Positions 7,937 to 16,529 of a DNA stretch of 53,942 bases are shown in pieces. The DNA is taken from the NCBI RefSeq assembly GCF_011355085.1, contig NZ_VXCP01000054.1, positions 1 through 53,942 on the forward strand, in the 5' to 3' direction. Below the pieces are notes generated by a model. That model was given only the letters and a program-made list of their open reading frames with translations, was not told the origin of the DNA and did no database searches. The DNA comes from Pseudomonas akapageensis (GTDB lineage Bacteria; Pseudomonadota; Gammaproteobacteria; Pseudomonadales; Pseudomonadaceae). Made by a program: the position numbers and the translations under genes. Numbering within the stretch: the stretch's first letter is position 1; the number at the start of each line of letters is the position of its first letter.

Positions 7937-9124
7937 TTAGCGAATACTGGATGCCAACTCAAAGATCGGAATATACATCAAGATCACGATCACCCCGATC
8001 AACAACCCGATAAACGTCATCAGCAACGGCTCGAACAAGCGCACGAACCACTCCAGCCAACGGCTCATCTCCTCGTCATAAAAATCCGCAGTGCGCTCCA
8101 TCATCTGCCCCAGATTGCCGGACTGTTCACCGGCGCGCAGCAGACGTAGCGAAACCGGCGTCGACAGTTTGTTCTCCTCCAGCGCACTGGATAACGAATG
8201 GCCCTCGCGGATGCGCTCGCTGGCCTTGTCCAGGCGACATCTCGACTCCACGTTGAGCAAACCACGAACCATCCCCATGGCCGTCAGGATCGGGATGCCG
8301 CCCTGCAGCAGAATGCCCAGCGAACGATAGAAACGCGCCAGTTCATACATGAACAAGCGTTGGTGCACCGCCGGTACCCGCTCGACCAGGCGATTGAGGA
8401 AGCGGCGAAAACTCGCCTGGCGCATGAGCACCGCAAACCCGGCCACGAGCGCGAACATGCCACCGAACAATTCGCCCTGATGGGCATGCAGGAACAGCCC
8501 GGCGTGCATCAGGATGCGTGACAGCCAGGGCAGGTTGGAGCCCAGCCCTTCGAACACCAGGCTGAAACGCGGGACCACATAGCCCATCAGGAACAACACC
8601 ACGCCGCCGCCGACGATCAACAGCAACATGGGGTAGATCGAGGCGCTGACAATCTTCTGCCGGACTTCATCCATGCGCTGGCGATAACTCACGTAGCGGC
8701 CCAGGGCCTCGCCGACCGCGCCGGTCTTTTCACTGGACTGCACCAGCGCCACATACAGCGGTGGGAACACCTGCGGGTTTTGCGCCAGGGCCTGGGAGAA
8801 GGACTTGCCTTCGTACAGCAAACGCACCAGCTCACTCAGGGTCTTGCGCGCCTGGGGCGCCGTTTCTTTTTCGGCCAGGCTTTCCAGGGCATCGATCAGG
8901 GGCAGGCCGGCATTGAGCAGGGTGGTCAATTCCTGGCTGAACAACACCAGGGCGAAGGTTTCGCCGCGGCTCCAGCGCAGGCTGGGCATGCGCTGCATGC
9001 TGCGCAGGCTCAATACGCGCAGCCCCTGGTCCTCGGCCTGTTGCCTCGCTTCGGCGGGCCCGCTTGCTTCGATCATCAGTGACACCACGGCGTTTTTGCC
9101 GACTGCCTTGAGCTGATAACGCAT
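7937..9124 (-). CDS. gspF: Type II secretion / type IV pilus inner-membrane platform protein GspF
   Basis: The 395-aa protein is the polytopic platform protein of T2SS and T4P machines (GspF/PilC/MshG). It has two repeated cytoplasmic helical domains, with the family pattern LTTLLNAGLPLIDALESLAEKE in the first and GGIPILTAMGMVRG in the second, and three hydrophobic segments. The C-terminus is FEPLLMTFIGLLIGVIVILMYIPIFELAS. Length is normal. It is transcribed leftward after gspG with 17 bp between them; the partner ATPase, secretin and assembly genes are 13 kb away on the other strand. Confidence 0.92.
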   Translation of the reverse strand: MRYQLKAVGKNAVVSLMIEASGPAEARQQAEDQGLRVLSLRSMQRMPSLRWSRGETFALVLFSQELTTLLNAGLPLIDALESLAEKETAPQARKTLSELVRLLYEGKSFSQALAQNPQVFPPLYVALVQSSEKTGAVGEALGRYVSYRQRMDEVRQKIVSASIYPMLLLIVGGGVVLFLMGYVVPRFSLVFEGLGSNLPWLSRILMHAGLFLHAHQGELFGGMFALVAGFAVLMRQASFRRFLNRLVERVPAVHQRLFMYELARFYRSLGILLQGGIPILTAMGMVRGLLNVESRCRLDKASERIREGHSLSSALEENKLSTPVSLRLLRAGEQSGNLGQMMERTADFYDEEMSRWLEWFVRLFEPLLMTFIGLLIGVIVILMYIPIFELASSIR

Positions 9125-9141
9125 GGCTTTACCCTCGCTGA

Positions 9142-9573
9142 TTACCAGTTGGTGATTTCGGCGTTCTCACCTTCGCCGCCTTGCTGCCCGTCCTTGCCCA
9201 TCGACAGCAGGTCGTAGTCACCGTGCTCGCCGGGCGAGTGATAGATGTAGTTGCGGCCCCAGGGATCTTGCGGAACGGCTTTCTGCAAGTACGGCCCGGC
9301 CCAGCGGGTTTCATCGGTGGGCGCAGTGGTCAGCGCGGCAAGACCCTGCTCCGAAGACGGGTAGTGGCCGATTTCCAGGCGGTAGAGATCCAGGGCCTTG
9401 GACAGGCCTTCGATCTGCGCCCGGGCAACCTTGGCTTCCGATTTGCCCAGTTGAGTGAAGTACTTGGGGGCGACGAGACCGGCCAACAGGCCCAGTACCA
9501 CCAGCACCACCAGAAGCTCGAGCAGGGTAAAGCCTTGCTGACGGTGCAAGGCACGGCGTTGATTGATCGACAT
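9142..9573 (-). CDS. gspG: Major pseudopilin GspG
   Basis: The 143-aa product has a type III prepilin leader ending in QQG followed by FTLLELLVVLVVLGLLAG, with Glu at +5. The mature part shows GspG features: the segment VAPKYFTQLGKSEAKVARAQ, ALDLYRLEIGHYPSSEQGL and the C-terminal WGRNYIYHSPGEHGDYDLLS Ca-site region. It forms the periplasmic pseudopilus core. A prepilin peptidase is needed but is not encoded here. The ATG at 9573 has GGAGGTCC directly upstream; the long in-frame extension to 9837 is not protein-like. Confidence 0.92.
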   Translation of the reverse strand: MSINQRRALHRQQGFTLLELLVVLVVLGLLAGLVAPKYFTQLGKSEAKVARAQIEGLSKALDLYRLEIGHYPSSEQGLAALTTAPTDETRWAGPYLQKAVPQDPWGRNYIYHSPGEHGDYDLLSMGKDGQQGGEGENAEITNW

Positions 9574-9628
9574 GAGGACCTCCCAAAGGCCAGGACGGCT
9601 TCGATGTGCCGTTTGCGCAGGGGCAGAT

Positions 9629-9643
9629 GCAAATGTCGTGCTC
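9629..9643 (-). promoter_or_regulatory. Possible sigma-54 promoter for gspG-gspF
   Basis: On the minus strand GAGCAC-GACAT-TTGC has the -12 TTGC exact and GCAC of the -24 element, with the correct spacing, but the first G of the invariant GG is A. It lies 56 bp before the gspG start. It is weaker than the two promoters at 10523 and 22171. Confidence 0.3.
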
Positions 9644-9660
9644 GTGTTCAGGATATGGCC

Positions 9661-9687
9661 GCAAAGCCCCGTCCGGCGGGGCTTTGC
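9661..9687. other. Perfect 11-bp GC-rich hairpin
   Basis: GCAAAGCCCCG and CGGGGCTTTGC flank a 5-nt loop. The core also fits the CCCC-N7-GGGG pattern (9667-9681) seen upstream of the two large operons, though it is not placed like an enhancer site here. It lies between the divergent gspG and transglycosylase genes and may be a terminator, attenuator or regulator site. Confidence 0.5.
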
Positions 9688-9692
9688 GGTTT

Positions 9693-9708
9693 CGGCACAG
9701 TGCTTGCG
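9693..9708 (+). promoter_or_regulatory. Possible sigma-54 promoter for the transglycosylase gene
   Basis: The sequence CGGCACAGTGCTTGCG matches the sigma-54 consensus at GGCAC-N5-TTGC, with GG and GC ten bases apart. It lies 75 bp upstream of the start codon at 9783. A GGGG-AATTGT-CCCC palindrome follows at 9735-9748. Confidence 0.5.
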
Positions 9709-9782
9709 TGCGAGCAGGAACTCGCACCGAAACTGGGGAATTGTCCCCACTTTCCGGGCGGTTTGGGCAGGGAGGTAGGAGC

Positions 9783-10388
9783 ATGCGAATGCTGACGTTG
9801 TATGTCCTGGCCTGGCTGGTGCTTCCGAGCGCTGCACAGGCCGATATCTATCTGACGAAGAAGGCCGATGGCAGTTATGTGGTTTCCAACATACACCGCC
9901 CCGGTCGCCACTACACGCGGGTCATCCCGGAGCCGGCCAGCTCCGGCACGCCGGTTGGCCTGTCGGCCGCCACGGCAGAACGACCCTATGCCGAGATGGT
10001 CGCAGCGGCGGCCACGGCCAACGAACTGCCGGCCGCGTTGCTCCATGCGGTCATCCAGGCCGAGTCGAGCTACAACCCCAAGGCGCGCTCGGAAACAGGC
10101 GCGGCAGGCCTGATGCAGCTGATGCCTGACACCGCCCGGGAGCTGGGCGTACGCAACGTGCTAGACCCTGCGTCCAACATCCAGGGTGGCGCACGCTATC
10201 TGAAACGCCTGATGGTGATGTTCGACAACGACATGGCCCTGGCCCTGGCAGCCTACAACGCCGGCCCCGGAGCAGTCTTGAGCCGTGGTGGGGTCATCCC
10301 GCCGTTCAGTGAAACCCAGCGCTATGTACCCAACGTCCTGCGCACCTACCGTGCCTTGCAGGGCCTGGACCCGGATGAACCGCTTTGA
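9783..10388 (+). CDS. Periplasmic lytic transglycosylase (SLT domain)
   Basis: The protein (201 aa) starts with a Sec signal peptide ending SAAQA. A short DUF4124-like stretch (DIYLTKKADGSYVVSNIHRP) comes next, and then a family 1 lytic transglycosylase domain. The catalytic Glu is E94 in AVIQAESSYNPKA; GAAGLMQLMPDTA and AAYNAGPGAV are the other conserved blocks. It cleaves peptidoglycan glycan strands with anhydro-muropeptide formation. Placed among secretion genes, it probably opens the cell wall for assembly of the secretin or pseudopilus. The ATG at 9783 is chosen for its GGAGGTAGG ribosome site. Confidence 0.9.
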   Translation: MRMLTLYVLAWLVLPSAAQADIYLTKKADGSYVVSNIHRPGRHYTRVIPEPASSGTPVGLSAATAERPYAEMVAAAATANELPAALLHAVIQAESSYNPKARSETGAAGLMQLMPDTARELGVRNVLDPASNIQGGARYLKRLMVMFDNDMALALAAYNAGPGAVLSRGGVIPPFSETQRYVPNVLRTYRALQGLDPDEPL

Positions 10389-10395
10389 AGGTTTG

Positions 10396-10410
10396 CCCCG
10401 TTTTTGGGGG
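10396..10410. promoter_or_regulatory. Upstream activator palindrome 1 (mcoA operon)
   Basis: CCCCGTTTTTGGGGG is a CCCC-N7-GGGG site centred 121 bp before the -24 GG of the sigma-54 promoter at 10523. The pair with the site at 10436 mirrors the arrangement at 22040/22083. Confidence 0.6.
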
Positions 10411-10435
10411 GGCCATCAATGGCACATCGCCAGCC

Positions 10436-10450
10436 CCCCGATAAATGGGG
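10436..10450. promoter_or_regulatory. Upstream activator palindrome 2 (mcoA operon)
   Basis: CCCCGATAAATGGGG is centred 81 bp before the -24 GG. The equivalent site of the other operon (22083-22097) is centred 82 bp before its promoter. It is a candidate binding site for a sigma-54 enhancer-binding protein. Confidence 0.6.
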
Positions 10451-10522
10451 ATTGGTGGGTAAAACCCCAATCCAACTTCGAGTAGTGTCTTCTAACTAAT
10501 TGAATTTAAACAAAAAAATATG

Positions 10523-10538
10523 TGGCACGAGCCTTGCT
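10523..10538 (+). promoter_or_regulatory. Sigma-54 promoter of the multicopper oxidase operon
   Basis: TGGCACGAGCCTTGCT is a perfect -24/-12 sequence (TGGCAC-N5-TTGC). It lies 55 bp before the oxidase start codon. An AT-rich stretch (10491-10520) between the activator sites and the promoter could serve DNA bending, for example by IHF. Confidence 0.85.
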
Positions 10539-10592
10539 CCAAAGGTTGTATGGACCCCAGCGCCGGCGCAATGACTACGGAGAATTGTCATC

Positions 10593-13500
10593 ATGAACAG
10601 CCAACGCCAACCCAGTCGCCTGAAAAGTCTTGGCCTGATGGCAGTCGCCATGCTGGGCGCAGAGACATTCGACGAGGCCGAGGCTGCCGCGCGCTGCGAG
10701 CGTAACCTGGTGGCCAATGTCGTCGCGCTCGACCAGCCGTTGATGTTCAACCGCCTCGGTGCGCAGAATGCCAACGGCATGATCTTCGCCCTGCGTCGCG
10801 ATGTGGTCGATGAAAACAATGTCTCCCTGGTCCAGGGCGGCGCGGCCGTCCCCGGCAAGGTCTCGCTGCGGCCGGACAAGCGCCCGCGGCCCATGGTGCT
10901 GCGGGTGGCTGCCGGCGATTGCCTGACCATCAACCTGCAAAACCTGTTGGCGTACCAGGCCAACCCCAACAAGCATGGGGAGATTGAGGAGGGTGAAGAG
11001 GGCGGCGAAGTTGAAGGCGCAGAAGAAGCCGAAGACTTTGTCACCGACGACCAGGTCAACACCCGCCATGTCGGTCTGCAAATAAACGGCATGCAACCGG
11101 TCAGTACCATCGAGGACCTGGCCGCCAACACCGGGCGCAACGGCAACTTCCTGCTGGCCCCGGGTGCCAGCCGCTCGTATACGATCTTTGCCGAACGCGA
11201 GGGGGCCTTTGCTGCCAGCAGCCTGGGGGCCACGTTCGGCGGCGAGGGCACTTCGGGCAACATGGCCAACGGACTGTTTGCCCAGGTGGTTGTCGTGCCC
11301 AAGGGTGGGCGCACCTATCGCAACGCGGTCACCGAAGAAGAGATGCGCCTGGCCAGCACCGGCCGCACGCCCGCAGGGCAACCGATCATCGACTACCAGG
11401 CCCGCTACCCGCAACGCGAGCCCTGGATTCGTGAAGGCAAGGCTGGCACACCGATCCTGAACATGGTCGACGGCAGTGAGATCATCGCCAGCGACACCGA
11501 TGCGATCGTCATGGGGTCCAATCCCGACGGCAGCTTTCCCCCTGCGACCTATCCGCTAGAGAGCATTGGCAAACGCAACCCGGCCTTGCCCAACCGGCTC
11601 GAGCCGTTCCGCGATTTTGCTGCCGTATTCAACGATGAGTCGGCCGTGACCCAGGCGTTCCCCGGTTATTGGGCGGACCCGGTCATGGGCCATGTGCTGG
11701 AACCGGCGCGTGATGGCTTCATGATCAACTACGGCTCCGGCGGCATGGGCGCCGAGATCGTCGCCAATCGCCTTGGCGTGGGTCCGATGCACGACTGCCT
11801 GTCATGCGCCTATGAAGAGTTCTTCCTCAGCGCGCATACCGTGGGCGATGTCGCCATGCTGGTGGATGTGCCGGCCAACGTCGGTCTGGAGGGTATCCGG
11901 CCCGGCCAGGTGCCGCCGGCCAGCGAAACCGGGATCAAGGCCAGCATGGCGCTGTTCCCGGCCGAACCTTCGAACGTCAACCACAGCTACATTGGTGACT
12001 TCGTCAAGTTCCGCAACACCCACCAGGGCAAGGAACAACACATTTTCCACCTGCACGGCCACCAATGGCTGTTCAACCCCAACGACGACAATTCCGACTA
12101 TGTCGATGCCCAGGGGATAGGACCGGGCTCGGGCTACACCTATGAAATCGCCAACGGCGGTTCGGGCAATCGCAACCGGGTAGCGGGCGATGCCATCTAT
12201 CACTGCCACTTCTATCCGCACTTCGCCCAGGGCATGTGGAGCATGTGGCGGGTCCATGATGTGTTTGAAGAAGGCACGCGCCTGGAGGTTTCCCAGCAAG
12301 GCCAGGACGGCTATCACAGCACGCCGTTCGCCTTGCGCAGCGGCAAGCCGGCGGCTGGCGCCCGGGCCTTGCCCGATGGCGAGATCGTTGCCGGTACACC
12401 GATTCCGGCCGTGGTGCCCCTGCCTGGCAAAGCCATGCCGCCGATGCCTGGCAAGGTGGCGGTGGTGCCCAAGCTCGGTGAGCGCCTGATTGCCGCCAAT
12501 GACGATGACGACGATGAGGAGGGCGAGCATGGCGGCAGCGGCGGATCGTCGGTTATCGGCTCGGTGGCCCTGGTCGACCGCAGCAATGCCAACCGCAACG
12601 CCGACGGCACCCTGAAAAACCCGGGCTACCCCTTCTGGATCGGCGGTATTGAAAGCACCGTGGGCCAACGACCACCGACCCCACCCCTGGACATGCTCGA
12701 CCCGGCCAAGGCCCAACAACTGCGCGACAGCGGCAAGGCCTTGTGGGCGGCGCTCGATCCTGGCCAAGTCAATGGCTGGGATGGCGGCCTGCCGCGGCAC
12801 GCACTGGACGGTGTGGCAGCAGGGGGCGAAGCCGATTCGGTGACCAGCGCCCTGGACTTCTCCAAACGCATCACCCGGGCCAAAGCGGTCTATATCCCCG
12901 AGGAGGGCAACGATGTCGAGCAGTCGGCCATGGCCTTCCACGCCAAACGCGACCACCCGAGCTATGCCGTGCTGCCGGGCAACATCGTCAAGCCGGGAAA
13001 TTTCCGCACCAATGGTTCGACCCCGGTGGCCGGTGCGCCGTTCTTCGAACCCTGCATGGACGACCGGCAGAAACGCCTGACATCCAGTGCCGGCGTTGGC
13101 GAATTCAACAGCGGCGAGCGCGCCGACGGCCTGACCTTTACCGGCTCCTCACCATTCAGCGCCGATCATCCGCGCATCTATAGAGGCGCCAACATTCAGT
13201 TCGACGCTGTGTTCAACAAGGTCGGCTATCACTTCCCGCAGCAACGGATGATCTCGCTCTGGGACGACGCCTGGGCCGTGATCAACAAGCAGCGGCCGCC
13301 TGAGCCGCTGGTCATGCGCATGAACACCTTCGACTGCGTGATGTACCAGCACACCAACCTGATTCCCGCTTACTACGAGCTGGACGACTTCCAGGTGCGT
13401 ACGCCGACCGACGTGATCGGTCAGCACATTCACTTGCCCAAGTGGGACCTGACCGCCGCCGACGGTTCTTCCAACGGCTGGAACTACGAAGACGGCATCC

Positions 13501-16424
13501 TGTCGCCGGCCACGGTGGTCGAGCGTATCCACGCCATTCGCGATTTCAACGGTTGTCAGCAGCCTGACTCGCGCGATGGCACCAGCACCTGCCCGGTGGC
13601 GAAAAAACATCCGTACTTCGGCCAGTACGGCCGGGCCGACTGGGTAGGTGCGCGGACGGCCATGCAGCGCTGGTTCGTCGACCCCGTGGTGAACACTCGG
13701 GGTGTCGATCGGGGCCTGGGCACCATCTTCACCCACGATCACCTCGGCCCATCGACTCACCAGCAGCTGGGGCTCTATGCGACCGTGCTGGCCGAGCCTG
13801 CCGGCTCGACCTGGTTCCATGCCGAGACCGGCGAGCCTCTGGGCACGCGCCAGGACGGCGGGCCGACATCATGGCAGGCGGTGGTGTCCACCGGTGACAT
13901 GGACGGCGATGGTCGCAACGACAGTTTCCGCGAGTTCTTCCTGGAATACAGCGACTTCCAGCATGCCTATGAAGCCGGCGTCTATGTCGGTGCCGGCCCC
14001 AATGGCGTACCCGATGCCGGGGCGTTCCCGGCGACCGCCGACAGTTTCCGCTACGCGATCAACCCACCGGTGCGCGGCTCTGCGGACAACCTGCTTGAAT
14101 CGGTGACGGAGCTGGTGGGCGGCGAGGCGCCGGGTTGCCCGAACCGGCCTTGTCCGCAAGCCATGTCGGTCGATGACCCGGGCATGTTCGTGGTCAACTA
14201 CCGCAACGAGCCGCTGGGGTTGCGCATCTACGACCCCAACCGCATCGCCCCGGACGGCAAGCCCGGCATGCAGGCGAGCGGCCCGGCCGGCGACCTTGGC
14301 TTTGCCCTGCAATCCCGTACCGACCGCGCCATCGCCGCGATGAGCCTGGCGCCGAGTAAAATCACCGCGGCCACCGGTCCCACTGGCGGTACCACGCTGT
14401 TCCCGCCGCACATCAACCGTGGCGGCGATGAGCCAGGCGACCCGTTCACGCCCATGCTGCGCACCTACTCGGGTGACAACGTACGCCTGCGGGTGCATGC
14501 CGGTGGCTATGAAGAAGCGCACAACGTGACCCTGCACGGGGTCAAATGGCTGCAGAGCGGCAGTGGCTTCGGCAGCAGCACCAACTCCGGTTGGCGCGCC
14601 TCGCAAATGATCGGCATTTCCGAGCAGATGGGCTTCTTGGCGCCCGTTGCAATGGCCTCGAGTTCGGCAGCGGCCACGGGTGACTACCTGTATTCGATGG
14701 ACGCTGCCATGGAGGGTTACTGGAGTGGTATCTGGGGGGTGATGCGCAACTACACCGCCAGTCGCAACGACCTGTTCGCGCTGCCAAGCAATCCCAAGCC
14801 GATGGCCGCGCGCAATACCGTGGCCTTCGACGGGATCTGCCCGCGCTACAGCGCCAATCCCAATGGCATCGGCACCCGGCCGACACCACAGCGCAGCTTT
14901 GAAGTGGTCGCGGCGCTGGCCAACGATATCCTGAGCAATCCGCTGGGGCTGACCATCGGCGATCCGGAAGGCGTCGGACAGCATGTGGGCGCGCCCTTGA
15001 ACCCGGCCGGCGGCACCCTGGTGTACAACCCAAGGCCTGTCAGCATTCCCCAGGCCACTGTGTTCGAGCCCGAAGAAGGCGTGACCATCACCCTCGGCGG
15101 TCAGTCCGGCCCGCTGCACGACCCGACCGCCATTCTCTATGTGCGCAAGGCCGATCTGGACCCGGTCACCGGCAAGCTCAAGCCAGGCGTGCCGATCGAG
15201 CCGCTGATGCTGCGCGCGGTCGCGGGGGACTGCATCAGCGTCACTTTGGAAAATCGCCTGCCGGTGGAGATGCCGGACCTGGTCAATACCTCGATCATGC
15301 AGGGCACGGTCAAGCGCGATCGCAACGGCGCCAAGGGCTCGACCACCTTCAACAACAACCTGATGCGTCCGTCCAACCAGGTCGGTCTGCACGCCCAGTT
15401 GCTGGCGTATGACATCACCAAGGCCGACGGCGTCAACGTCGGGATCAACCCGGTGCAGACCGTGCCGCCGCGCTACGGCAACAGTGGCGCTTACCCGAGC
15501 AAGACCTTCCAGTACTACGCCGGGCACCTGGAGCGTGAAGGCAAGCCGGTTTCGCAACTGGGGCGCAACGTCGACAACATCAACGCCACCGCGATCGAGT
15601 TCGGCGGGCTGAACCTGCTGCCGGCCGACGTGATCAAGCAGGCGCAAAAAGGCCTGGCCGGTGGCATGAGCATCCTGCCGGTCGGCTCCACCTGGACCGA
15701 AGATGCCCGCAGCCGTGCACAGGCGACCGTGCAGGCACCGAACCAGACGGCCTACCGCGACTTCCAGCTGCTCTGGCAAAAAGGCTTGAACCTGCGTTGG
15801 GCCAACGGGCGGCCGGTGGAAAGCATCGCGTCTGGCGGGGGCGGTATTCCGGAAGATCCGGAAGACAACTCGGGCATGGCATTCAACTACAAGACCGAGC
15901 CCATGTGGTACCGCTTCGGCCTGGCACCCGATGCACCCTTTGGCCATGCCGGGGGGCATGGCTGGGCGGATGTCGACAACGCGCACATGGCCTACAGCAA
16001 TGCCCTGGTCGGTGGCGACCCGGTGACCCCGGTCCTGCGGGTCAAGCCCGGACAGCCTTTCCGTACCCACGTGCTGATGTCCGCCGGCAGTGCGCGCAGT
16101 TCGACCTTCCAGCTCGACGGGCACCTCTGGCCGCTGCATTCAGTGCAAAGCGAGAAGACCGACAGCAGTGGCTTCCCGATGAGTTCACCGGGGATCGGCT
16201 CGGTGCGCTTCGGTTTCAACCCGATGGCCATGTACAGCGGCGCCCAGGAGAGCGTACTGCCAGCCGGACACTTCAGTTTCATGATGCCCAGTGCCGGCGG
16301 AGCCAATGCGGTCCCCGGTGATTATCTGTTGCGTGACTATGCTGGATTTGGTAACGCCGGCGGCCTGTGGGGACTGTTGCGTGTGACAAACGAACCGGAG
16401 CCACCTGTAGCGCCGTCACCTTGA
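10593..16424 (+). CDS. mcoA: Giant multicopper oxidase, putative Mn(II) oxidase (MofA/McoA type)
   Basis: The 1943-aa protein is far larger than laccases (about 500 aa) and falls in the size class of the Mn oxidases MofA, McoA and MnxG. Copper motifs are visible: HIFHLHGH (residues 483-490), HCHFYPH around the probable type 1 Cys538, HIHLPKWDL, FTHDHLGPSTHQ (about 1048), LHGVKW and DGHLWPLH. Together these imply several cupredoxin domains. The N-terminus is a weak signal peptide ending near AEAA. Two strongly acidic inserts occur, at residues 130-148 (Glu-rich) and 637-645 (Asp/Glu). The expected reaction is oxidation of Mn(II) to Mn(III/IV) oxide at the cell surface. Neighbours (SCO proteins, SurA-N-like chaperone, cytochrome c protein) recall the mofABC operon of Leptothrix. 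The choice of McoA over MnxG is from memory. Confidence 0.8.
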   Translation: MNSQRQPSRLKSLGLMAVAMLGAETFDEAEAAARCERNLVANVVALDQPLMFNRLGAQNANGMIFALRRDVVDENNVSLVQGGAAVPGKVSLRPDKRPRPMVLRVAAGDCLTINLQNLLAYQANPNKHGEIEEGEEGGEVEGAEEAEDFVTDDQVNTRHVGLQINGMQPVSTIEDLAANTGRNGNFLLAPGASRSYTIFAEREGAFAASSLGATFGGEGTSGNMANGLFAQVVVVPKGGRTYRNAVTEEEMRLASTGRTPAGQPIIDYQARYPQREPWIREGKAGTPILNMVDGSEIIASDTDAIVMGSNPDGSFPPATYPLESIGKRNPALPNRLEPFRDFAAVFNDESAVTQAFPGYWADPVMGHVLEPARDGFMINYGSGGMGAEIVANRLGVGPMHDCLSCAYEEFFLSAHTVGDVAMLVDVPANVGLEGIRPGQVPPASETGIKASMALFPAEPSNVNHSYIGDFVKFRNTHQGKEQHIFHLHGHQWLFNPNDDNSDYVDAQGIGPGSGYTYEIANGGSGNRNRVAGDAIYHCHFYPHFAQGMWSMWRVHDVFEEGTRLEVSQQGQDGYHSTPFALRSGKPAAGARALPDGEIVAGTPIPAVVPLPGKAMPPMPGKVAVVPKLGERLIAANDDDDDEEGEHGGSGGSSVIGSVALVDRSNANRNADGTLKNPGYPFWIGGIESTVGQRPPTPPLDMLDPAKAQQLRDSGKALWAALDPGQVNGWDGGLPRHALDGVAAGGEADSVTSALDFSKRITRAKAVYIPEEGNDVEQSAMAFHAKRDHPSYAVLPGNIVKPGNFRTNGSTPVAGAPFFEPCMDDRQKRLTSSAGVGEFNSGERADGLTFTGSSPFSADHPRIYRGANIQFDAVFNKVGYHFPQQRMISLWDDAWAVINKQRPPEPLVMRMNTFDCVMYQHTNLIPAYYELDDFQVRTPTDVIGQHIHLPKWDLTAADGSSNGWNYEDGILSPATVVERIHAIRDFNGCQQPDSRDGTSTCPVAKKHPYFGQYGRADWVGARTAMQRWFVDPVVNTRGVDRGLGTIFTHDHLGPSTHQQLGLYATVLAEPAGSTWFHAETGEPLGTRQDGGPTSWQAVVSTGDMDGDGRNDSFREFFLEYSDFQHAYEAGVYVGAGPNGVPDAGAFPATADSFRYAINPPVRGSADNLLESVTELVGGEAPGCPNRPCPQAMSVDDPGMFVVNYRNEPLGLRIYDPNRIAPDGKPGMQASGPAGDLGFALQSRTDRAIAAMSLAPSKITAATGPTGGTTLFPPHINRGGDEPGDPFTPMLRTYSGDNVRLRVHAGGYEEAHNVTLHGVKWLQSGSGFGSSTNSGWRASQMIGISEQMGFLAPVAMASSSAAATGDYLYSMDAAMEGYWSGIWGVMRNYTASRNDLFALPSNPKPMAARNTVAFDGICPRYSANPNGIGTRPTPQRSFEVVAALANDILSNPLGLTIGDPEGVGQHVGAPLNPAGGTLVYNPRPVSIPQATVFEPEEGVTITLGGQSGPLHDPTAILYVRKADLDPVTGKLKPGVPIEPLMLRAVAGDCISVTLENRLPVEMPDLVNTSIMQGTVKRDRNGAKGSTTFNNNLMRPSNQVGLHAQLLAYDITKADGVNVGINPVQTVPPRYGNSGAYPSKTFQYYAGHLEREGKPVSQLGRNVDNINATAIEFGGLNLLPADVIKQAQKGLAGGMSILPVGSTWTEDARSRAQATVQAPNQTAYRDFQLLWQKGLNLRWANGRPVESIASGGGGIPEDPEDNSGMAFNYKTEPMWYRFGLAPDAPFGHAGGHGWADVDNAHMAYSNALVGGDPVTPVLRVKPGQPFRTHVLMSAGSARSSTFQLDGHLWPLHSVQSEKTDSSGFPMSSPGIGSVRFGFNPMAMYSGAQESVLPAGHFSFMMPSAGGANAVPGDYLLRDYAGFGNAGGLWGLLRVTNEPEPPVAPSP

Positions 16425-16529
16425 GGACTGTCAGCGGCACATGAGCAGCGGGCGCGATGGCAAGCGCTCGCTGCGCACAAAAAACAAGACCGTCACCGTG
16501 TCGTACCGGTGAGCCAGGAGGGATACGCA

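Noticed and set aside
13869..16139. A 756-codon open frame antisense to the oxidase
   Set aside because: It mirrors the oxidase codons, with a His/Arg/Gln-rich translation and no recognisable motif.
10593..16424. An adhesin or hemolysin-type giant protein
   Set aside because: Its size suggested this at first, but the many His-x-His and HCH copper motifs identify a multicopper oxidase.
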